In this document: piece after piece, positions 8,092 to 14,487 of the stretch
Numbering within the stretch: the first letter of the stretch is position 1
Layout: each line of letters begins with the position of its first letter
Made by a program: the position numbers and the translations under genes
IMG/VR virus record: IMGVR_UViG_3300041402_000209
Span: 1-23,345 of that record
Length of the DNA stretch: 23,345 nt
Source: a virus
Direction: 5' to 3' (one strand)
The notes under the pieces: model-generated
The model's database searches: none
Told to the model about the DNA's origin: nothing
The model's input: the letters and a program-made list of their open reading frames with translations, nothing else

Positions 8092-8127
8092 TGTGGTAAC
8101 TCTACCACAGTCTCAATCTCGAATCAA
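8092..8127 (-). promoter_or_regulatory. Promoter with operator-like inverted repeat
   Basis: On the minus strand TTGATT (8127-8122) and TAGAGT (8104-8099) are separated by 17 bases, like a sigma70-type promoter. The -10 box is embedded in an 18-base inverted repeat, TGTGGTA-N4-TACCACA (8092-8109), a probable operator. The -35 box overlaps the stop codon of the upstream phosphatase gene. The same arrangement occurs upstream of three other units. Confidence 0.6.
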
Positions 8128-9029
8128 TAGCTCTCCGGGTCCAAGGTATCCCCCCACACATTCGCGCTCGTTGGCGTGGGCTTGACGACGTGCGGTTTCT
8201 CTTCCGCCTTGGGAGTGCCGTACTTGTTCCGATACTTCTCCACCGGAGAACGCCACGTGATGTCCCCCTCCGGCCAATCCTTGTCGGTGCCCCCACCGAT
8301 GCCGAGGCCACCCCTGTGCTTGGCAGGTTCCGCATCTACTTCACACCCGAAGTTCTCATGCAGGAACTTCACCTGCTCTATGCTCTCGGTTGCTCGGTCA
8401 CAATAGTGTTCGCGGGTCCAGGCAATCGGGTTCTCTTCCCCCAGTCTTGCCATGATGGCGGCGAGGAACATTCCTGTCCGACCGTGGCCACCGATGCAGC
8501 CCGCGTGAACCCGTGTACCCGAAGCCAACTGCTCCACCGTCCAATCCACCAGCTCGATATAAGCCTTCGTGTGTTTCTTGTCGGGAGCGTGGAAGTCCGT
8601 CACCCGGAACTCGATGTCGTGCCCCGAGGTCCACGGCCACTGCCGGTTCGTCTTGAGCATCCCGCTCTGGAATCCGATGTAGATGTCACAGTCGTCAATG
8701 ATCGGGCTACTGCATGACCCCCCGTAGAACACACCCCCACCAATCTTCAGTTCAGGGTGACTGTCCAAGCACCGGGTGAACTTCTGCTTCTCGAAGTTCT
8801 TCGATTTCGTGTTCTTGGGCTTGTCCCCCTTCCCCAGTGCAGGGATGGGAGCGGGTAGCTCGTCATCCAATGAAAACGGAGGGGGTTGGTTGTTGCTCAG
8901 GTATCCAGGAGCGCGTGTGCACACGGGCTTCTTGTGCTCGTTCACTTCCTTCAGCCCACAGTACACGCATTTCCGGGTTCCGACTTTGGACCCTCCCGGG
9001 AACAGGTGAATGAAATTCTTTCGAGCCAT
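8124..9029 (-). CDS. C(X)5R-type protein phosphatase with N-terminal zinc-like segment
   Basis: This 301-residue protein carries the cysteine-phosphatase P-loop VHAGCIGGHGRTG (nucleophile Cys178, Arg184) after TDFHAP, whose Asp145 is placed to be the general acid of the WPD-type loop. This is the protein-tyrosine / dual-specificity phosphatase layout, hydrolysing phosphoester bonds through a phosphocysteine. The N-terminus has CVYCGLKE and a further Cys at 37, a possible metal site, followed by a Pro/Lys-rich linker. The C-terminal ~60 residues are Gly/Pro-rich and probably disordered. The gene has its own hairpin-type ribosome site. The second phosphatase two genes upstream is clearly a paralogue, sharing the loop and the EF...Y..HA/CD-type segments. 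Targets are unknown and could be host or phage phosphoproteins. Confidence 0.85.
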   Translation of the reverse strand: MARKNFIHLFPGGSKVGTRKCVYCGLKEVNEHKKPVCTRAPGYLSNNQPPPFSLDDELPAPIPALGKGDKPKNTKSKNFEKQKFTRCLDSHPELKIGGGVFYGGSCSSPIIDDCDIYIGFQSGMLKTNRQWPWTSGHDIEFRVTDFHAPDKKHTKAYIELVDWTVEQLASGTRVHAGCIGGHGRTGMFLAAIMARLGEENPIAWTREHYCDRATESIEQVKFLHENFGCEVDAEPAKHRGGLGIGGGTDKDWPEGDITWRSPVEKYRNKYGTPKAEEKPHVVKPTPTSANVWGDTLDPESY

Positions 9030-9031
9030 CT

Positions 9032-9045
9032 CGGCCTCCTTGCCG
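9032..9045 (-). promoter_or_regulatory. Hairpin ribosome site of phosphatase gene
   Basis: CGGC-AAGGAG-GCCG on the minus strand gives a 4-bp stem and an ANGGAN hexaloop holding the ribosome site, just before the ATG at 9029. Confidence 0.55.
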
Positions 9046-9051
9046 TAACCC

Positions 9052-10107
9052 TTACGGGCGTTTGACCTTCTTCAGTTTCAGCTTCGAGTTAATCTCGAAC
9101 CACTGCTTCGCCGCATCCCGCAGGGCCTTGGACTCTGCCTTCTGCGCTTTCGCCGCGTACTCCGAAGACTCGGCTCCGTACACGGTGAGCTGATGCTGTT
9201 TCTGCGTGGCGTAATAACCTTTTCCCATAGCTTCGACGGCGAACCAATCAACCGGCTTGGTGAAGTCAGATCCCACGGCTTTGACACACATTGCGTGGAG
9301 TGATTTGATCTGTGCGGTGATTGCTTTCTTCCCCGACTTGGCTTCATGGATGAGCTGCGGAACCTGACCCGCCGCTTGCACGTCCAACACCATCTTGAGA
9401 ACCCCTTGATCCTGATTCTCGAACATCATCCCTTTGTTGAAGATCGGGGCGCAGTTGTGCTCCAAGCTGAACACGCGATCCAACATCTGCTCCGGGGAGC
9501 GTTCCCCTACCACGAACAGTCGCAACGTGTCAGCGATCTCGGCCCACATCGCTCCACCGAATTGAGAACCCCAACTGCCATGATTGAACGAATACACGAG
9601 GGCCTCGCAGAACCGCTTCACCGGAACATTCGGGGCGTTGGTGAGAAACTTCTTCCCCGCGGTATGGCTACTCGACGGCAGATCCCGCAGCAGCAGCGCA
9701 ATCTCGGAACCGAACATGCTTTCGAGCTTCGCATACCAACTGGAACCGCCTTGGATGTGCCGCGCCTCGCGCGTGCAGATCATTATCAGGTAGTAGAACA
9801 TCCGAATCGCTAGGTCGTTGCACTCCGCGTGATACCGCTCCACCACTTCGAGCACGTGCGGGGGGAGGATCTGCGCGGGTAGATACTTCTGCCGGATGTC
9901 GGACATCGCATGTTGGAGCAGATAGAACCGCAGGGCCTCAACCTCGGGGACCGCTTGTACGGAGCAGAACGTATTCGGTTCCGCGTCATAGTGCGGGGTG
10001 ATCTTCTCAGCCAGCTTGGGCACCAGAACGCCACCCATATCTCGGGGGACGCACAGAGGCCGTGCCAGTTGGAAAGCCAGGGTTGCTTGGTGGGACGTGA
10101 TGCTCAT
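9052..10107 (-). CDS. Hypothetical phage protein, 351 residues
   Basis: I do not recognise this protein. The true start is MSITSHQATLAFQ at 10107, behind AAGGAGG in a hairpin; the open frame reaches further upstream only through the promoter region. It is predicted mostly helical and soluble, without a signal peptide or membrane segment. A central stretch (NHGSWGSQFGGAMW, then FSLEHNCAPIFNKGMMF, about residues 173-245) is rich in Gly, Asn, His and Phe and looks like a conserved core or active site. The C-terminus is Lys-rich (KLKLKKVKRP) and may bind nucleic acid. It has its own promoter, operator-like repeat and palindrome upstream, so it seems to be an independently controlled unit lying between the two phosphatase genes. 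Confidence 0.8.
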   Translation of the reverse strand: MSITSHQATLAFQLARPLCVPRDMGGVLVPKLAEKITPHYDAEPNTFCSVQAVPEVEALRFYLLQHAMSDIRQKYLPAQILPPHVLEVVERYHAECNDLAIRMFYYLIMICTREARHIQGGSSWYAKLESMFGSEIALLLRDLPSSSHTAGKKFLTNAPNVPVKRFCEALVYSFNHGSWGSQFGGAMWAEIADTLRLFVVGERSPEQMLDRVFSLEHNCAPIFNKGMMFENQDQGVLKMVLDVQAAGQVPQLIHEAKSGKKAITAQIKSLHAMCVKAVGSDFTKPVDWFAVEAMGKGYYATQKQHQLTVYGAESSEYAAKAQKAESKALRDAAKQWFEINSKLKLKKVKRP

Positions 10108-10108
10108 C

Positions 10109-10124
10109 TCGGCCTCCTTGCCGA
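10109..10124 (-). promoter_or_regulatory. Hairpin ribosome site of the 351-residue protein gene
   Basis: UCGGC-AAGGAG-GCCGA forms a 5-bp stem and an ANGGAN hexaloop directly before the ATG at 10107. It is the longest fully paired stem of the hexaloop set. Confidence 0.6.
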
Positions 10125-10127
10125 TGT

Positions 10128-10139
10128 GCACGCGCGTGC
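10128..10139. repeat. GCACGCGCGTGC palindrome, intergenic copy
   Basis: This perfect 12-base palindrome lies in a 20-base run of strictly alternating purine and pyrimidine (10124-10143), between the promoter and the ribosome site of the 351-residue protein gene. It is one of four copies in the window. Confidence 0.75.
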
Positions 10140-10145
10140 GCGCCA

Positions 10146-10180
10146 TGTGGTAACAGTACCACACCTCCCAGGGGTGGCAA
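10146..10180 (-). promoter_or_regulatory. Promoter with operator-like inverted repeat
   Basis: On the minus strand TTGCCA (10180-10175) and TACTGT (10158-10153) are 16 bases apart, and the -10 box lies inside TGTGGTA-N4-TACCACA (10146-10163), a perfect 7-base-arm inverted repeat. The palindrome copy at 10128 follows immediately downstream. Confidence 0.6.
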
Positions 10181-10183
10181 GGA

Positions 10184-10687
10184 TTATCTTTTCCCGAACT
10201 TCAACCTCAGTGCAATTCGTATCCGGGAGAAGGTGACGCCGAATCCCTCAACGAACTTCTCCTGCCCAACTGTCTCAACCGCGTGTTCGTTGTAGGTGGC
10301 GCGAACGAATTCAATCGGTTGCGGGTACCCACACATCTTTGCCATCACCGCCAGGAACGTCCCTGTGCGCCCCTGTCCCATGAAGCAGCCCACGTAGACC
10401 TGCTCCCTGCGCAGTACGCGAACCACTGCGTCCTCCGCAACCTTGCGATAGATGCGCAGTGTGGACTTCGTAGGAGTTGAGAAATCCCTGATCCCGAGTT
10501 CCACGTGAGCCACGTCTTTGATCTCGTCGGCTAGGTTAATCCCGAACGCATCCGGGTACTCTTTACACTTGTCCTCGTAGGGACCTCCCAGCACGAAACT
10601 ATTCCTGCCGAACGCATCCAGAACCATCGCTCGATGTCTGGGTCGGGCCGCGGCCTTGGCCTGTTGGTTGATCTGTCCGTTGTTCAT
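10184..10687 (-). CDS. C(X)5R-type protein phosphatase, second paralogue
   Basis: This 167-residue protein has the P-loop VYVGCFMGQGRTGTFLA (Cys101, Arg107) and the preceding IRDFSTP (Asp68 as likely general acid). It is the short, single-domain relative of the phosphatase encoded downstream and lacks that protein's N-terminal Cys segment and C-terminal tail. The core of PTP/DSP enzymes is present, so activity is plausible; the substrate is unknown. The ATG at 10687 lies one base after the TAA of the Cys-rich gene, with a G-rich ribosome site four bases upstream. An in-frame GTG/ATG further upstream lies in the neighbour's coding region and is not preferred. Its coding end contains a 15-base sequence that also occurs in the promoter of the dikinase-like gene. 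Confidence 0.85.
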   Translation of the reverse strand: MNNGQINQQAKAAARPRHRAMVLDAFGRNSFVLGGPYEDKCKEYPDAFGINLADEIKDVAHVELGIRDFSTPTKSTLRIYRKVAEDAVVRVLRREQVYVGCFMGQGRTGTFLAVMAKMCGYPQPIEFVRATYNEHAVETVGQEKFVEGFGVTFSRIRIALRLKFGKR

Positions 10688-10688
10688 C

Positions 10689-11096
10689 TTACCCCCTGTC
10701 CAGCGCGTCAGAGCAGACCTCATTGCCTGCCTTGCGCGATGCAGGGCAGCGACGCTCTACACGCACTTGCCCGTCCTGGCATTTCTCACACCCGCGCCCT
10801 TCGCACGGATCGTGATCTTCATAAAATGTCATCTTCAGTGTACCACGGCAAATCGTGCATCGTTGTGCCCACGCGGCCACCTTGAATCCTCGTTTCACGC
10901 TCACCGGGATGACGCCGAACTCCATCACCAGCTCGTTCTCAATACGCAAGGCCCAACCCTCGAACCTGCGGTTCCACTTCGGGTGAGTGAATGGGGCCGA
11001 TTGACGGGCCATTGCCACGGCCTGTCTGCGATCAACCCCATGTTCTTCCACCTGCTGGTAGGCGAGCTGACTCCACGTGTACTTTCGGAACGCCAT
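10689..11096 (-). CDS. Small Cys-rich zinc-binding-like protein
   Basis: This 135-residue protein has a Cys cluster at residues 80-117: CTIC (80, 83), CEGRGCEKC (98, 103, 106) and Cys117. The CxGxGCxxC part recalls the zinc fingers of DnaJ-type proteins, and a zinc ribbon is likely. The N-terminal 75 residues are helical and basic-aromatic (KYTWSQLAYQQVEEHG). The ATG shares its A with the TGA of the CsrA-like gene, so the two are probably translated together, and its own stop is one base from the phosphatase start. Function is unknown. Because it is coupled to the CsrA-like protein, a nucleic-acid or RNA-related role is possible, but that is inferred from neighbourhood only. Confidence 0.78.
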   Translation of the reverse strand: MAFRKYTWSQLAYQQVEEHGVDRRQAVAMARQSAPFTHPKWNRRFEGWALRIENELVMEFGVIPVSVKRGFKVAAWAQRCTICRGTLKMTFYEDHDPCEGRGCEKCQDGQVRVERRCPASRKAGNEVCSDALDRG

Positions 11097-11371
11097 CAGC
11101 CTTGAGCCCTGCGGTACGCTTGCCCGCGTAGAATGATAATGTCGCGCGGTGCATCAATCACAATCCGCACGACCCCGTTGAGCCCGCGATCCCCCGAACT
11201 GATGAATACGTCCGGGGCCACTTCAGCCATTCGATCTTGAACGATTTCATAATGGGTCCCTTCAGAAGTCTCCAGAACGAAATGCTTGTTGGAGTAAACC
11301 TTGCGGACCATGACTCGTTCCTGCCCGAGGAAGAAATCTTCCCCCTGTCTCAGCGAGAGTATCAACGCCAT
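11096..11371 (-). CDS. CsrA-like RNA-binding regulator with insertion
   Basis: This 91-residue protein aligns with both halves of CsrA/RsmE. The start ALILSLRQGEDFFLG matches the LILTRRVGE...IG pattern, and the end VVRIVIDAPRDIIILRGQAYRR matches VRIGVNAP...V.RE.IY.R, including the Arg before the last helix that contacts GGA in known CsrA structures. Between them are ~37 extra residues (about 28-64) that ordinary ~60-residue CsrA proteins do not have, so it is an extended form. CsrA dimers bind ANGGAN loops, often over ribosome sites, and block or change translation. Its own ribosome site is in such a loop, suggesting autoregulation. It is followed, with overlap, by the Cys-rich gene and preceded by the dikinase-like gene. 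Confidence 0.82.
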   Translation of the reverse strand: MALILSLRQGEDFFLGQERVMVRKVYSNKHFVLETSEGTHYEIVQDRMAEVAPDVFISSGDRGLNGVVRIVIDAPRDIIILRGQAYRRAQG

Positions 11372-11376
11372 ATCTT

Positions 11377-11390
11377 GGGCCTCCTTGCCC
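11377..11390 (-). promoter_or_regulatory. Hairpin ribosome site of the CsrA-like gene
   Basis: GGGC-AAGGAG-GCCC on the minus strand is a 4-bp stem with an ANGGAN hexaloop, 5 bases before the ATG. Compared with CGGC/GCCG at other genes, both sides of one pair changed together. Confidence 0.6.
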
Positions 11391-11398
11391 GTTGGAGA

Positions 11399-13531
11399 TT
11401 AGCTGCCGAAGGTCTCGGCCACCACTTGCTCCGTACTCATACTCACCGGCATCGGGGTTACCTCCTTCCCCGCGGCTTTGAAGGTGTCGATCAGCTCTGC
11501 GTAAACCGCAGGGCCTCCAACCACATTCTCGATGAAGCTTTTAGGAACCTCAACCGGCCCCGTGGAGTGCAGCAAGTCCGCCAGGGTTTCAACCTCGCGT
11601 CCCACTTTGTACCCCGCAGCTTCCAGTCGAACAGCGTGCTCTTTCAGTGCCCCTTCCAATGAAACCACAGCACCCTTGAACCCGTGGGCTTCCAGAAGAT
11701 CGATCACTGCAACTACTTCCGCGTCATCCCCCTTGTCGGGCTCATCCCCGAAACACTCCCACAGGGACACATCTTCTTCTCTTCGGAAACTCAGTGTGCC
11801 CCGCACATCCAGAACGACCTTGCTGCGCTCATCCTCTTTCATGTTAGCCAGCGCGTCGAGAGAGTCTGCTTTCGCTCCCTCGTCGGACAACCACTCGGTG
11901 ACCATGACCCTCTGCTCGGGTCGTTCAACCCGTGCGCTCTGGTAGATGGCCCCAGTCTTTTCGTAGCCCCACTTCACCAAGTCGGCCACGTAAGGATCAT
12001 CCACGCCGGAGACTGTGGGAACCTCAGTACCGATCCACACGCGCCCGGTCGAACCATCTATCGTTACGATGGTCCCTTCCTTGATCTCACTGCCGATCCA
12101 TTCCCCCACTTTTCCAAGACCCACAACACACGGGGTCTTGAATGAGAGCGAATTGACCGCAGCGTGGCAGGTAGCTCCACCGGTTGAGGTCAGCACCCCT
12201 GCACTCGCGTTCATTCCGGGTAGGTCGTCCGCCTCGGTATCGAGGGTGACCAAGATCCCCGGAACGGGGGAGGCCAGAGCTTGCTCGTTGTTGAACACTG
12301 CGGGACCCGACGCGAACCCGGGGCTTGCGTTGATGCCCTTACCATTCGGTTCCACGGTGAACGCGGGATCAACGATGTCCCGTTGCATCCACGCATAATC
12401 GTCGGCACTGACTTTGCTCAGTGCTTGCTCCTTCGTCCAACTACCGGTCTCGACTTGCTCCGACGCGATGCGGAACGCGGCTACCGGGGAACGCTTCCCT
12501 GTGCGAGTTTGAAGGATGTAGGTCTCTCCATTCTGGATCGTGAACTCCACGTCCTGCATGTCCCCATAATGGGCCTCCAGCACGGAAGCGATAGAAATCA
12601 GCTCAGCGAAGTTCTCGGTGAACCCCTTCTTCTGCATCTCGGCCAGCTCCATCGGAGTGACGATGCCCGCTACCACATCCTCCCCCTGTGCGTTCTGGAG
12701 AAAGTCACCGTGGATTTCGTTAGCGCCCGTGGCGGGGTTCCGGGTGAACAGAACGCCGGTCCCACTGCCCTTGCCAGCGTTACCAAAGACCATCTGCTGG
12801 ACGTTGACCGCGGTGCCCATACTGTGGTCGATATTTTCAATGTTGCGGTATGCGATGGCCCGCGGATTGTTCCAGGAGCACAACACCGCCTCGATGGCTT
12901 CAATCAACTGATCCTGCACATCATCCGGGAACGGGTTACCCACATGCTGCGCGTAGACCGTTTCGTACACGAGGCACAGATCTTCAAGCTCCTTTGCCGT
13001 CATCCCATGCGGGGGATGGAGCGTGGCCGTCTTGAATCGGTCTGCCGGGATACCCTTGACGATGGTCCCGAACTCAACGATGAAACGTCGTCTGCAATCG
13101 TATGCCGTGCGGGAACCCAGCTCCTTCTTCCAGAACGCCATGTTCTCGGAAGTCAGACCCACGTTCGAGATCGTATCCATCATCCCCGGCATGGAAACCG
13201 GAGCGCCACTCCTTACGGAAACGAGCGGGGCATGTCCCAGCTTCTTGGACATCGCCGCATACGCTTTGAGGACACGGAAGCCCAAGTATCGGACGGTGAT
13301 CGTGTCTCGGTAGTTGTACCGGGTGCTCACATCCGTGTCGATTGTGAACCCCATCGGAACAGGAAGTCCCAGGTTGCACATCTCCGCGAGATGCGCGCCC
13401 TTGCCACCCAGCAGGGCTACGTCTTTGGCCGACCCATCCGCTTCACCCTTCTCGAAGTAATGAATGGGCGTCCAATCCGTCTTGCCCCACTTGAACGGTG
13501 AATTCGTATACTTTTGATTCTCGGTTGACAT
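11399..13531 (-). CDS. Pyruvate phosphate dikinase-like protein lacking the PEP/pyruvate barrel
   Basis: This protein has 710 residues. Its first ~500 match pyruvate phosphate dikinase: LLGGKGAHLAEM (40-51), VSVRSGAPVSMPGMMDT (104-120), GTGVLFTRNPATGAN (257-271), DVEFTIQNGETYILQTRTGKR (327-347, split by a short run of other residues in relatives), and the swivelling domain with GMNASAGVLTSTGGATCHAAV (439-459), where His456 is the phosphorylated histidine. The usual ~340-residue C-terminal barrel that binds PEP/pyruvate is absent. Instead ~210 residues of unrecognised sequence follow. The ATP half-reaction could therefore be intact while the acceptor is different or missing. Domain replacement with a new acceptor is known in the related rifampin phosphotransferases. 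ATG at 13531 follows AAGGAG by 8 bases; a GTG three codons earlier is less likely. Its own promoter lies upstream and the CsrA-like gene downstream. Confidence 0.9.
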   Translation of the reverse strand: MSTENQKYTNSPFKWGKTDWTPIHYFEKGEADGSAKDVALLGGKGAHLAEMCNLGLPVPMGFTIDTDVSTRYNYRDTITVRYLGFRVLKAYAAMSKKLGHAPLVSVRSGAPVSMPGMMDTISNVGLTSENMAFWKKELGSRTAYDCRRRFIVEFGTIVKGIPADRFKTATLHPPHGMTAKELEDLCLVYETVYAQHVGNPFPDDVQDQLIEAIEAVLCSWNNPRAIAYRNIENIDHSMGTAVNVQQMVFGNAGKGSGTGVLFTRNPATGANEIHGDFLQNAQGEDVVAGIVTPMELAEMQKKGFTENFAELISIASVLEAHYGDMQDVEFTIQNGETYILQTRTGKRSPVAAFRIASEQVETGSWTKEQALSKVSADDYAWMQRDIVDPAFTVEPNGKGINASPGFASGPAVFNNEQALASPVPGILVTLDTEADDLPGMNASAGVLTSTGGATCHAAVNSLSFKTPCVVGLGKVGEWIGSEIKEGTIVTIDGSTGRVWIGTEVPTVSGVDDPYVADLVKWGYEKTGAIYQSARVERPEQRVMVTEWLSDEGAKADSLDALANMKEDERSKVVLDVRGTLSFRREEDVSLWECFGDEPDKGDDAEVVAVIDLLEAHGFKGAVVSLEGALKEHAVRLEAAGYKVGREVETLADLLHSTGPVEVPKSFIENVVGGPAVYAELIDTFKAAGKEVTPMPVSMSTEQVVAETFGS

Positions 13532-13536
13532 GACCT

Positions 13537-13548
13537 GCACTCCTTTGC
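13537..13548 (-). promoter_or_regulatory. Hairpin ribosome site of the dikinase-like gene
   Basis: GCA-AAGGAG-UGC on the minus strand gives a 3-bp stem with an ANGGAN hexaloop 5-8 bases before the ATG. The stem sequence differs completely from the GGC-type set, yet it pairs. Confidence 0.5.
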
Positions 13549-13586
13549 TTCCCGTATTCCGGGGGTCGATGCTCTGTGTAGTTTAC

Positions 13587-13622
13587 TGTGGTTTTTATAC
13601 CACTGCAAGGATTATCTTTCAA
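13587..13622 (-). promoter_or_regulatory. Strong promoter with operator-like repeat before dikinase-like gene
   Basis: TTGAAA (13622-13617) and TATAAA (13599-13594) are separated by exactly 17 bases on the minus strand, the best sigma70-like match in the window. The -10 box lies in an inverted repeat of the same design as at the other promoters (13587-13604, arms TGTGGTT/TACCACT). The leader between it and the ATG is about 50-60 bases. Confidence 0.7.
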
Positions 13623-13639
13623 TCCTCCGATTTTTCTTT

Positions 13640-13661
13640 GGGGAAGGGTGATCCCTACCCC
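13640..13661 (-). other. Stem-loop after the small membrane protein gene
   Basis: GGGGTAGGG-ATCA-CCCTTCCCC on the minus strand pairs with one mismatch and starts just after the TGA of the 43-residue gene. It is followed by A-rich sequence rather than a T run, so it is not a classical intrinsic terminator. It may be a transcript-end or processing hairpin separating that gene from the strong promoter downstream. Confidence 0.35.
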
Positions 13662-13663
13662 AC

Positions 13664-13795
13664 TCACCAAAAGATCCAACACAGAATAATCATCACCACC
13701 GCCGCCTCGTAGATAAGAACACCGCCCAACATTCGAGTGCTGTCCCATGCCTCCTCGGCAGGAGTCTTGCCATCCGGGTATCGATACTCTTCCAC
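13664..13795 (-). CDS. Small single-pass membrane protein, 43 residues
   Basis: The frame starting at GTG 13795 reads MEEYRYPDGKTPAEEAWDST and then a hydrophobic segment, LGGVLIYEAAVVMIILCWIFW, split here for clarity as LGGVLIYEAA and VVMIILCWIFW, before TGA. A G-rich ribosome site (GGAGGGGGG) lies 6-10 bases upstream. The polar N-terminus followed by a ~20-residue hydrophobic helix ending in aromatic residues is a typical tiny phage membrane protein with the charged part probably on the inside. No function can be assigned; membrane interference, exclusion and lysis-related roles are all possible. It fills what would otherwise be a ~280-base gap. A competing longer frame here lacks a well-spaced ribosome site and runs through the promoter. 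Confidence 0.55.
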   Translation of the reverse strand: MEEYRYPDGKTPAEEAWDSTRMLGGVLIYEAAVVMIILCWIFW

Positions 13796-13824
13796 AATGC
13801 ACCCCCCTCCAGGAGTCTTGCAGG

Positions 13825-14088
13825 TTATTCCGTCATGCCTGAATCTGGATCGACTTTGATTTCATTCGGATCAATTGCTCGGAGTGTTAGGCCATCCCAC
13901 TCAAATGAAAAGATGCGGTGCTCTTCCTCAGATTCGGCTGCTTCAGTGCTGTTGAGCAGGGCCGCGAGGGTTTCCGCGGTATCTTCCAGAGTAGCTTTCA
14001 CGTCAGAGGGGATGTCATCACACAACCCTAACGTGGCCTCGACTCGTCCGTGTAAAGAATTGATCCGCTCAACCAATTGCCTCTTCAT
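13825..14088 (-). CDS. Small acidic hypothetical protein
   Basis: This 87-residue protein is strongly acidic, with a helical first half (MKRQLVERINSLHGRVEATL, then DVKATLEDTAETLAALLNST) and an acidic run EAAESEEEH before a short beta-like end (FSFEWDGLTLRAIDPNEIKV). I do not recognise it. It has no membrane segment. The ATG follows AGGAG by 8 bases, and that site can be drawn in a weak loop (GAGU-UAGGAG-ACUU). The start overlaps the upstream gene by 20 bases. Small acidic phage proteins are often anti-host inhibitors or DNA mimics, but nothing specific supports that here. Confidence 0.65.
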   Translation of the reverse strand: MKRQLVERINSLHGRVEATLGLCDDIPSDVKATLEDTAETLAALLNSTEAAESEEEHRIFSFEWDGLTLRAIDPNEIKVDPDSGMTE

Positions 14089-14260
14089 TGGAAAGTCTCC
14101 TAACTCGGATCTTCCTCTTGGGGGGGAGAACCAGACACTCCCCGGAGAAATGCACAGGCTGCACCTTACCCCGGATCATCGCGAACGTGTATCGCCCGGT
14201 TCCTCTCCCCACAATCTTCGTCACCTCGTCACAACGGAAACATCGCCACGAGCTAGTCAT
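14069..14260 (-). CDS. Small basic protein with CxxC
   Basis: This 63-residue basic protein starts MTSSWRCFRCDEVTKIVGRG. The CFRC pair and a later Cys (near residue 42) could form part of a metal site, with a beta-rich middle (RYTFAMIRGKVQPVHF) and a basic tail (PPKRKIRVRRL). It resembles small zinc-ribbon proteins common in phages, but no family is recognised. The ATG overlaps the TGA of the upstream 76-residue gene (ATGA), with only a distant ribosome site, so translation probably depends on coupling. It ends 20 bases into the next gene. Confidence 0.6.
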   Translation of the reverse strand: MTSSWRCFRCDEVTKIVGRGTGRYTFAMIRGKVQPVHFSGECLVLPPKRKIRVRRLSNEEAIG

Positions 14261-14487
14261 GGGAGAAATTCCACCTCAATCCCGTGGGACCCCACGACGT
14301 TCGCAACACCTTCTTTCTCGGACAACATGGTTCTGAGCTTAGCCACCAGCCCATCCATGCCTCCTGCTTTATGAACGCCGATGAGGTCTTCCCTCAGTTC
14401 TTCTCCGACCACCACGTTAGCCTCCACCTTGTAGTCGGTGATCGTGTGCACACGAACCCTGAACCGCTGGAGACTTGCTGCTCCCAC
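14257..14487 (-). CDS. Small hypothetical protein, 76 residues
   Basis: This protein starts with GTG immediately after the TAA of the SAP-domain gene, with GAGG eight bases upstream. It reads as one small alpha/beta domain: strands RFRVRVHTITDYKVEANVVVG, broken by turns, then a helix GLVAKLRTMLSEKEG and a final strand HGIEVEFLP. I do not recognise a family. The arrangement suggests a small ferredoxin-like fold. The coding region contains the palindrome CGTGTGCACACG. It is coupled to genes on both sides and has no own promoter signal. Confidence 0.65.
   Translation of the reverse strand: MGAASLQRFRVRVHTITDYKVEANVVVGEELREDLIGVHKAGGMDGLVAKLRTMLSEKEGVANVVGSHGIEVEFLP

Noticed and set aside
12281-13501. 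A 406-residue open frame on the plus strand
   Set aside because: It is the antisense shadow of the dikinase-like gene, whose motifs are unambiguous, and it has no ribosome site or recognisable domain.
13640-13661. Stem-loop as a classical intrinsic terminator
   Set aside because: The stem is good but no T run follows on the transcribed strand; kept only as a stem-loop.
13443-13802. A 119-residue minus-strand frame over the dikinase promoter
   Set aside because: It crosses the promoter and the start of the dikinase-like gene, its best ATG has a ribosome site only one base away, and its composition is not protein-like.
13759-13821. 12-base direct repeat CAGGAGTCTTGC, 51 bases apart
   Set aside because: Many 12-base pairs are expected by chance in a window this size, and it lies partly in ribosome-site-like sequence.
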